Shown: piece after piece, positions 58,796-64,000 of the stretch
Layout of the letters: the number at the start of each line of letters is the position of its first letter
How positions within the stretch are numbered: the stretch's first letter is position 1
Assembly: GCA_001310415.1 (NCBI GenBank)
Contig: BAXE01000001.1
Location: forward strand, 186,001 to 250,000
Source of the DNA: Enterovibrio sp. JCM 19048
GTDB lineage: Bacteria > Pseudomonadota > Gammaproteobacteria > Enterobacterales > Vibrionaceae
DNA length: 64,000 nt
Reading direction: 5' to 3'
Position numbers and translations under genes: made by a program
Notes under the pieces: generated by a model
Database searches by the model: none
Told to the model about the DNA's origin: nothing
The model's input: only the letters and a program-made list of their open reading frames with translations

Positions 58796-61700
58796 CTACG
58801 CCACTTCCACCTTCACCCGGAAGAAAATCGCATAGAACAGCGGGATCACCACCAGTGTCAGGATGGTTGCGAACAGCAGACCAAACATAATGGTCACGGC
58901 CATACTCTTGAAGAACGGGTCAATCAAGAGTGGGGCAACACCTAGAATGGTGGTGAATGCGCCCAGCAGTACCGGACGGGCACGGCTAAGTGCGGCGTCG
59001 ATAATTGCGTTATAAGGCGCTTTACCGTCGCGGATTTCCACGTCTGCCTGGTCAACCAACACAATGGCGTTTTTCACCATCATACCGATCAGGCTCAGGA
59101 AGCCGAGGATTGCCATAAATTCGAACGGTGTCTGGAACACAATCAAACCAACCGTTACACCCACAACCGCCAACGGTGCAGTCATCCAGATAACCAATGG
59201 CTGACGCAGGGCGTTGAACATGAACACCACTGCCAGAATCATCGCCGCGAAGCCGTAAGGGGCAGAAATCACCAGGCCTTCGTTCGCGTCTTTTGATGCT
59301 TTGTATTCACCGTACCATTTCAGCTCGTAGCCGGCTGGTAGTTCGATTGCTTCAATCTGGCTGCGAACCTGGTTGAAGGCATCGGCTGTCAGCACACCCG
59401 GTGCAGGGTCAGCCTGAACCAGAATGGTTGGCATACGGTCGATACGGCGCAGGATGGCATCCTGATAAACCACATCCACAGAATCCACCACCTGACTGAC
59501 AGGAATAAATGTGCCTGCGGTTGGGCTGAACACTTCGGTGTTTTCAATCGCGCGCTGGTGGTTACGCTCGCTTTCCGGTGCGCGCACCACGATTGGGATC
59601 AAATCATCGCCTTCACGGTACACACCCACATTGCGGCCACTCAGGGTTTGCGCAATTGCAGCGTTGATTTCAGCGGTGGTCAGGCCGTAGCGCTGTGCTT
59701 CTTCTGCTGAATACACAGGGCGCAGAACCGGAACCTGTTGACGCCAGTCGTCCTGCACCGCAATCAGGTTAGGGTCAGCCAGCATGATCGCCTTGGCTTT
59801 TTCCGCCAGTTCACGCAATACGGCGCTGTCCGGGCCTTTGAAGCCAGCTTCAATCTTCTTGCCGCCGCCACGACCCAGCATGAATTTCCACACTTTGATT
59901 GATGCGTCAGGGTACTTCTCGTCCAGCTCGCTTTGCAGTTCGCCAAGCAGCGGGGCGATTTTGGTGTAGTCGTCGATATCAATCAGCAACTGGCCATAGC
60001 TCGGGTTACGGGCTTCCGGCGCGTAGGTCAGCATAAAGCGCAGGCCGCCACCACCGATAAAGCTGGTGATGTTGGTGATGCCTTCTTTGGCTTTCACGTC
60101 TTTCTCAATGCTGGCAACCACGGCTTCCGTGCGTTTGATGTCTGAGCCTTGTGGCAAGTAAACATCAACTACGAACTGTGGGCGCTGTGATTCCGGCATA
60201 AATCCCGGTGGTACAAACTGTACACCCCAGATAGACGCCGTCAGCGTACCGAATAGCAGGGCGCAGCTGATAATGCGGTGCTGCAAAACCCAGCTCAGCA
60301 GAGCGCGGTAGCCAGATACCATCTTGCCCGGTTTCTGGTCTGCTTTTACTGGCTTAACTTTCAGGAAGTCATGGCACAGCATTGGGGTCACGGTCACCGC
60401 AAATACCCAGCTCAGCAGCATGGAGTAAAGGATTACCCAGAACAGCGAGCCTGCGTATTCACCCATGTCTGACGGTGAAAGGCCGATAGCACTGAACGCA
60501 CAGATGCCCACCACGGTACCGCCCAGCAGTGGCCATTTGGTGGAGTTCACGACTTCGGAAACGACCAGTTGTTTGTCTGCATCCGGCTCTTTCTGGAAGC
60601 GCACAAGGATACCGTCGGTGACTACGATGGCGTTATCCACCAACATACCAAGCGCGATGATCAGCGCACCCAGCGAAATACGCTGCATGGCGATATCTTC
60701 AATCAGCATGATGCACAGCGTGCCTGCCACGGTCAGCAGCAGCACGAAGCCGATGATGACGCCAGAGCGAACGCCCATAAACAGCAGCAGCACCACGAAT
60801 ACGATGGCAACAGCAGCGATCAGGTTGTCGATAAAGTTGGCGACAGAATCACGCACTGAATCAGACTGCATGGAGATAACGTTCAGCTCCATACCCAGCG
60901 GACGCTGGCTTTCCAGCTCTGCCAGACGTGCTTTTACCGCATCACCCATGTCCACAACGTTACCGCCAGAGACGTTGGAAATACCAAAGCCCACAGCACG
61001 CTCACCGTTGTAGCGCATCAGCATGGTTGAGGGTTCTTTGTAACCACGGGTGATTTCTGCGATATCGCCAAGGCGCAGAACAGTGTTGTTACTGCCAATA
61101 CCGACCTGCATGTTTTTCAGGTCTGCAACCGAATCAATGTTCGAGCTTGGAATAACAGGAATGCGCATCGCATTGGTTTCAATGCTGCCTGCCACGGTGA
61201 CCAGGTTTTGCTTTTGCAGTACCTGGAACACTTTTTCCGCAGACATACCGAATTCCGCCAGACGCTCACTGGAGATCTCAACGAAAATGGTTTCCTGCTG
61301 CTCAGCCAGGGTCGCGGTTTTCGCTACGCCCGGTACCAGCACGATTTCGCGGCGCAGGTCGTCGACGTAATCTTGCAGTTGTTTGTCGCTGTAGCCTTCG
61401 CCGGTCACGGCAAAGAACAGGGCATATACATCAGCAAAGTCATCGTTAACGATGGAAGGGCCTGCTCCCGGCGGCAACTGGCGCTGCGCATCGGTCACTT
61501 TACGGCGCAGTTTGTCCCACACTTGTTGAAGGTCTGCGGCGCTGCCAGCGAACTCGAGTTTGATCTCGACGGTCACCTCTGACATGCCTTGCATCGAGAC
61601 CGATTTGACCTCTTTCACTTCCTGCAAGGACTGCACTGCGCCTTCAATCACGTCGGTCACTTCGTCCGACACTTCCTGCGCGGTGGCGCCAGAGTATGGC

Positions 61701-61849
61701 GTTGCAATCACCGCCTGGCGGATAACGAATTCAGGGTCTTCAAAGCGGCCGAGTTTCAGGTAGCTGATGTAGCCGCCCAGCAGGGTCAGGGCAATCAGTA
61801 CCCAAACACTGGTGCGTTTGGCAATGGTATAACGTGCAATGTCCATCAT
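58796..61849 (-). CDS. RND efflux transporter permease
   Basis: Inner-membrane proton-driven pump, 1017 aa, intact. Start MMDIARYTIAKRTSVWVLIA, YLKLGRFEDPEFVIRQAVIA, the fourth-helix segment ALGMLVDNAIVVTDGILVRF with the conserved Asp residues, GFLSLIGMMVKNAIVLVDQA and the ending VVIPLFYAIFFRVKVEVA. Belongs to the hydrophobe/amphiphile efflux type with a single partner adaptor; no outer-membrane channel gene is present, so TolC is probably shared. Start overlaps the adaptor stop by one base. Confidence 0.93.
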   Translation of the reverse strand: MMDIARYTIAKRTSVWVLIALTLLGGYISYLKLGRFEDPEFVIRQAVIATPYSGATAQEVSDEVTDVIEGAVQSLQEVKEVKSVSMQGMSEVTVEIKLEFAGSAADLQQVWDKLRRKVTDAQRQLPPGAGPSIVNDDFADVYALFFAVTGEGYSDKQLQDYVDDLRREIVLVPGVAKTATLAEQQETIFVEISSERLAEFGMSAEKVFQVLQKQNLVTVAGSIETNAMRIPVIPSSNIDSVADLKNMQVGIGSNNTVLRLGDIAEITRGYKEPSTMLMRYNGERAVGFGISNVSGGNVVDMGDAVKARLAELESQRPLGMELNVISMQSDSVRDSVANFIDNLIAAVAIVFVVLLLFMGVRSGVIIGFVLLLTVAGTLCIMLIEDIAMQRISLGALIIALGMLVDNAIVVTDGILVRFQKEPDADKQLVVSEVVNSTKWPLLGGTVVGICAFSAIGLSPSDMGEYAGSLFWVILYSMLLSWVFAVTVTPMLCHDFLKVKPVKADQKPGKMVSGYRALLSWVLQHRIISCALLFGTLTASIWGVQFVPPGFMPESQRPQFVVDVYLPQGSDIKRTEAVVASIEKDVKAKEGITNITSFIGGGGLRFMLTYAPEARNPSYGQLLIDIDDYTKIAPLLGELQSELDEKYPDASIKVWKFMLGRGGGKKIEAGFKGPDSAVLRELAEKAKAIMLADPNLIAVQDDWRQQVPVLRPVYSAEEAQRYGLTTAEINAAIAQTLSGRNVGVYREGDDLIPIVVRAPESERNHQRAIENTEVFSPTAGTFIPVSQVVDSVDVVYQDAILRRIDRMPTILVQADPAPGVLTADAFNQVRSQIEAIELPAGYELKWYGEYKASKDANEGLVISAPYGFAAMILAVVFMFNALRQPLVIWMTAPLAVVGVTVGLIVFQTPFEFMAILGFLSLIGMMVKNAIVLVDQADVEIRDGKAPYNAIIDAALSRARPVLLGAFTTILGVAPLLIDPFFKSMAVTIMFGLLFATILTLVVIPLFYAIFFRVKVEVA

Positions 61850-62931
61850 TACGCTCCGTTGCGCTCATCTGTGTAAGGACGCACTTCCATGCCTTCTTTC
61901 ACGCTGGAAACACCCGCGATGATCACGCGCTCACCTTGAGAAAGGTTGGCTTCAATGATGATGCGGTCTTTGTTCAGCGCGCCGACATCCACGTAACGTT
62001 TTTCGGCTTTGTTGTCTTCACCCACAATCCAGACGAATTGCTTGCCTTGGTTGTCCGGCACAATCGCGGTCAGTGGCAGGGTGATTTGCTGGTTACCTAC
62101 CGCGCTGCCAGTCAGTGGGCTGACTTTCACGGCCATGCCAGGCAGAACGCGGAAACCGTTCAGATCTTCAAGACCGAGTACAACCGGGTAGGTTTGTGAT
62201 ACTGGATCAGCTTCAGTTGCGTAGGAGCGCAGTTCAAGCGGGAATACCTGACCCGGAATCGTTGAGATTTCTGCCACTGCATCGGCTTTGCTGTCGCCTG
62301 AAAGCATCACTTTATGAGGGATGTGAATGACGACTTCCAGATCACGCAGATCATGGATGGTCATCACTGGCTCGTTAGCCTGAACCTGAACATGGTTGTC
62401 GACCATCTTGCGGCCAACAACACCGTCAAACGGGGCGTGCAGTTCGGTGTATTCCAGTTGACGTTTTGCATCGTCAACACGGTTACGCGCCAGGTTGTAA
62501 CGTGTGGTAATGGCATCAAGGTCAGCTTTTGAAATCGCCTGACTTTTCTTGAAAATGGCCTGTGCGCGTTCGTATTCGAGGGTGGTGTTTTTCAGTTCCA
62601 GCTCGGCAGATTCCAGCGCGGTTTTCGCATCGCGCGCATCCAGTGATGCCAGCAACTGGCCTTTTTTCACTTCGTCGCCTTCTTTCACCAGAATGTCAGT
62701 CAGGCGGCCACCCACGCGGAACGCCATGTCTGCGCGTTCGGCAGCGCGGACAACACCGTTGAAGCTCAGATCGGCTCCGTTTTGAGTCTGAACAATTTCA
62801 GTCAATGCAGGTTTTACAACCGGTGCGACAACTTGCTGCGGTGCTTCTTCGCCACAGCCAGTTAAGGCGAATGCTGATACCAGCAGGGCAGATATCGCAG
62901 TGAGTTTCAGCTTCGAGCTGCCAGACTTCAT
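61849..62931 (-). CDS. RND periplasmic adaptor (membrane fusion) lipoprotein
   Basis: Links the RND pump to an outer-membrane channel. Intact, 360 aa from the ATG at 62931 (MKSGSSKLKLTAISALLVSA) with the lipobox FALTGC. Then VVRAAERADMAFRVGGRLTD, a coiled-coil hairpin (ALESAELELKNTTLEYERAQ), lipoyl-like YTELHAPFDGVVGRKMVDNH and a beta-barrel region. A longer frame from 62958 exists, but the lipoprotein signal sets the start. First gene of the pair. Confidence 0.92.
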   Translation of the reverse strand: MKSGSSKLKLTAISALLVSAFALTGCGEEAPQQVVAPVVKPALTEIVQTQNGADLSFNGVVRAAERADMAFRVGGRLTDILVKEGDEVKKGQLLASLDARDAKTALESAELELKNTTLEYERAQAIFKKSQAISKADLDAITTRYNLARNRVDDAKRQLEYTELHAPFDGVVGRKMVDNHVQVQANEPVMTIHDLRDLEVVIHIPHKVMLSGDSKADAVAEISTIPGQVFPLELRSYATEADPVSQTYPVVLGLEDLNGFRVLPGMAVKVSPLTGSAVGNQQITLPLTAIVPDNQGKQFVWIVGEDNKAEKRYVDVGALNKDRIIIEANLSQGERVIIAGVSSVKEGMEVRPYTDERNGA

Positions 62932-63025
62932 TACGACCATGTTTGCTTCACTCCACATAAGGAACCGGCATTCGGTGTGCCGGTCAATGTTAGGTAATGG
63001 GGTTACGCACTGGATTCAATGCGAA

Positions 63026-63085
63026 AGTAAACTTTGGAGTTTATTTTACGCGCAACCAACGCGACAGGTAAACTCAAAAGTGTAC
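63026..63085. promoter_or_regulatory. Two palindromic TetR-type operators
   Basis: AGTAAACT TTGG AGTTTATT (63026-63045) and GTAAACT CAAA AGTGTAC (63068-63085) share the same half-site and 4-base spacer, in the divergent region between adaptor and TetR genes. Likely binding sites of the adjacent TetR protein. Confidence 0.65.
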
Positions 63086-63136
63086 TTTTTTGTTTCGACT
63101 TGTTAGATTTAAAACGTTGAAGAGAGGAGAGAGCCC

Positions 63137-63730
63137 ATGACACGCTCTGAGCAGAAGCGGTTGGCAATTATCAGTGCCGCCAAAGAAGAGTTTATCCAGC
63201 ACGGGTTTTTATCTGCGAACATGGACAGAGTGTGTGCGGCAGCGGAAGTCTCGAAGCGCACGCTTTACCGCCACTTTGAAAGCAAGGAAGTGTTGTTTGA
63301 AGCCGTGCTTGCCATTCTTCAGTCGTCTATCAACGAGAAGTTGCACTATCCGTTTGACGCGACAAAAAGCCTGAAAGAGCAACTCACGGATATTACCGTG
63401 AACGAGGTGGATATTCTTTATCACACCTACGGCATTCCGTTTACCCGCGTTATTTTGATTGAGTTTCTGCGTCAACCGGAAATGGCGCAACAGATTATCA
63501 GCAACATTTACAACAACAAAGCACTGAAAAACTGGTTTGCAGAAGCCCAGGCGGCGGGTGAGTTCAAGTGCATGACGCTGGACGTGCTGTGCCAGAGTTA
63601 TCAAAGCCTGTTTAACGGTATGTTTGTCTGGCCGCAGGTTTTTGATATGCAGCCAATCCCGGAAGGAAAAGATCGCGAAGCGAAAATCGACCACATTGTG
63701 CGTATGGTGGTGGGAGCATGTGGGGATTAA
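63137..63730 (+). CDS. TetR/AcrR family regulator of the RND pump
   Basis: 197 aa, intact. Helix-turn-helix AIISAAKEEFIQHGFLSANM, DRVCAAAEVSKRTLYRHFES and KEVLFEAVLAI, then a ligand domain of the AefR-like type. GAGAGGAGAG RBS. Divergent from the efflux genes with two operator-like palindromes between, so a local repressor is likely. Confidence 0.92.
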   Translation: MTRSEQKRLAIISAAKEEFIQHGFLSANMDRVCAAAEVSKRTLYRHFESKEVLFEAVLAILQSSINEKLHYPFDATKSLKEQLTDITVNEVDILYHTYGIPFTRVILIEFLRQPEMAQQIISNIYNNKALKNWFAEAQAAGEFKCMTLDVLCQSYQSLFNGMFVWPQVFDMQPIPEGKDREAKIDHIVRMVVGACGD

Positions 63731-63748
63731 CTCCCCACGGTCAGGCTG

Positions 63749-64000
63749 TTACTTCTGGCATTTGATAAAAATGAAGTTTGGCTGCTTGCTCAAACGTTCA
63801 TAAATTTCCGCTGACTCTTCCTTAATTTTTTCATTCACCGTGCCCTCTGAAATCTGGCTAATCAATAGACCGGCATCAGTGATGGCAGAGCATATCTCAG
63901 TGAGTGAACGGCGATAGAAAGTCACCTGAACCGGCGTTCCGACGGTGTTCCATTCTTCCTGAACCAGTTCGCGGTCAAAGTAGTTACCTGTGGTAGAACA
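63749..64000 (-). CDS. SAM-dependent methyltransferase, C-terminal part (partial)
   Basis: The last 84 codons of a minus-strand gene that continues past the right edge. The segment NYFDRELVQEEWNTVGTPVQ, VTFYRRSLTEICSAITDAGL and the end QPNFIFIKCQK are typical of the C-terminus of class I (Methyltransf_11 type) methyltransferases; the SAM-binding part is outside the window. Substrate unknown. Confidence 0.75.
   Translation of the reverse strand, partial: CSTTGNYFDRELVQEEWNTVGTPVQVTFYRRSLTEICSAITDAGLLISQISEGTVNEKIKEESAEIYERLSKQPNFIFIKCQK

Noticed and set aside
60465..61013. Plus-strand frame of 182 codons
   Set aside because: Antisense shadow of the RND permease; serine/threonine-rich low-complexity translation.
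1..64000. CRISPR arrays, rRNA, tRNA, prophage or insertion sequences
   Set aside because: No regularly spaced repeats, cloverleaf sequences, transposase or integrase frames were seen in either strand.

Overview
This window looks like a chromosomal segment of a gammaproteobacterium, most likely Vibrionaceae (Enterovibrio/Grimontia-like; the genus is a guess). The reasons are a bioA/bioBFCD cluster, an acnD-prpF type propionate operon, a divergent punC/punR pair, sstT, htpX and a DUF3360 permease. No rRNA, tRNA, CRISPR array, prophage or insertion sequence was seen. Coding density is high and GC content moderate, apart from one AT-rich gene near 57.5-58.5 kb.

About thirty otherwise well conserved genes are broken by frameshifts. 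Wherever the frame can be followed, each break is explained by one or more missing bases, usually in a short run of identical bases, and the gene lengths modulo 3 agree. I therefore read them as base losses in the sequence, not as decay, and annotate each as one gene across the break.

Layout: 0.3-3.4 kb, ECF vitamin-type transporter (EcfT, double EcfA, UPF0397 S component) behind a perfect MetJ-type box. 3.6-4.9 kb, sstT. 5.2-8.5 kb, on the minus strand, ChrR anti-sigma factor, ECF sigma factor, a LON-domain protein and bioA. 8.5-12.3 kb, bioBFCD from a BirA-type control region. 12.3-14.2 kb, a 58-aa protein, htpX and a VOC protein. 14.3-19.8 kb, a penicillin-acylase-family hydrolase and a DUF1800/DUF1501 pair. 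19.9-25.4 kb, a DJ-1/PfpI protein with a LysR regulator, punC/punR and a DASS carboxylate transporter. 25.4-29.0 kb, a possible leader peptide, a stand-alone argininosuccinate-lyase-type enzyme and a Dcu transporter. 29.1-36.3 kb, TrmK, an SHMT-like PLP enzyme with its LysR regulator, YiaY alcohol dehydrogenase, and an MFS transporter with UgpQ. 36.5-43.1 kb, a membrane AraC regulator, DUF805 and exported proteins, an AEC transporter, a lipoprotein with an HExxH motif, a PheC-like periplasmic binding protein fused to a ribosomal L7/L12 C-terminal domain, an Lrp regulator and an EamA exporter. 43.2-52.3 kb, the methylcitrate operon (GntR regulator, prpB, prpC, acnD, prpF, prpE) with matching palindromic operators. 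52.4-58.5 kb, a tandem-repeat secreted protein, small cysteine-pair proteins, DUF3360, and an AT-rich gene flanked by inverted copies of a palindromic repeat. 58.8-64 kb, an RND efflux pair with divergent TetR regulator and twin operators, then a partial methyltransferase.

Most notable: the binding protein-L7/L12 fusion, the MetJ-box ECF transporter, the ArgH-like/Dcu pair with its leader peptide, the SHMT-like enzyme with an altered active-site motif, and the AT-rich gene between inverted repeats.
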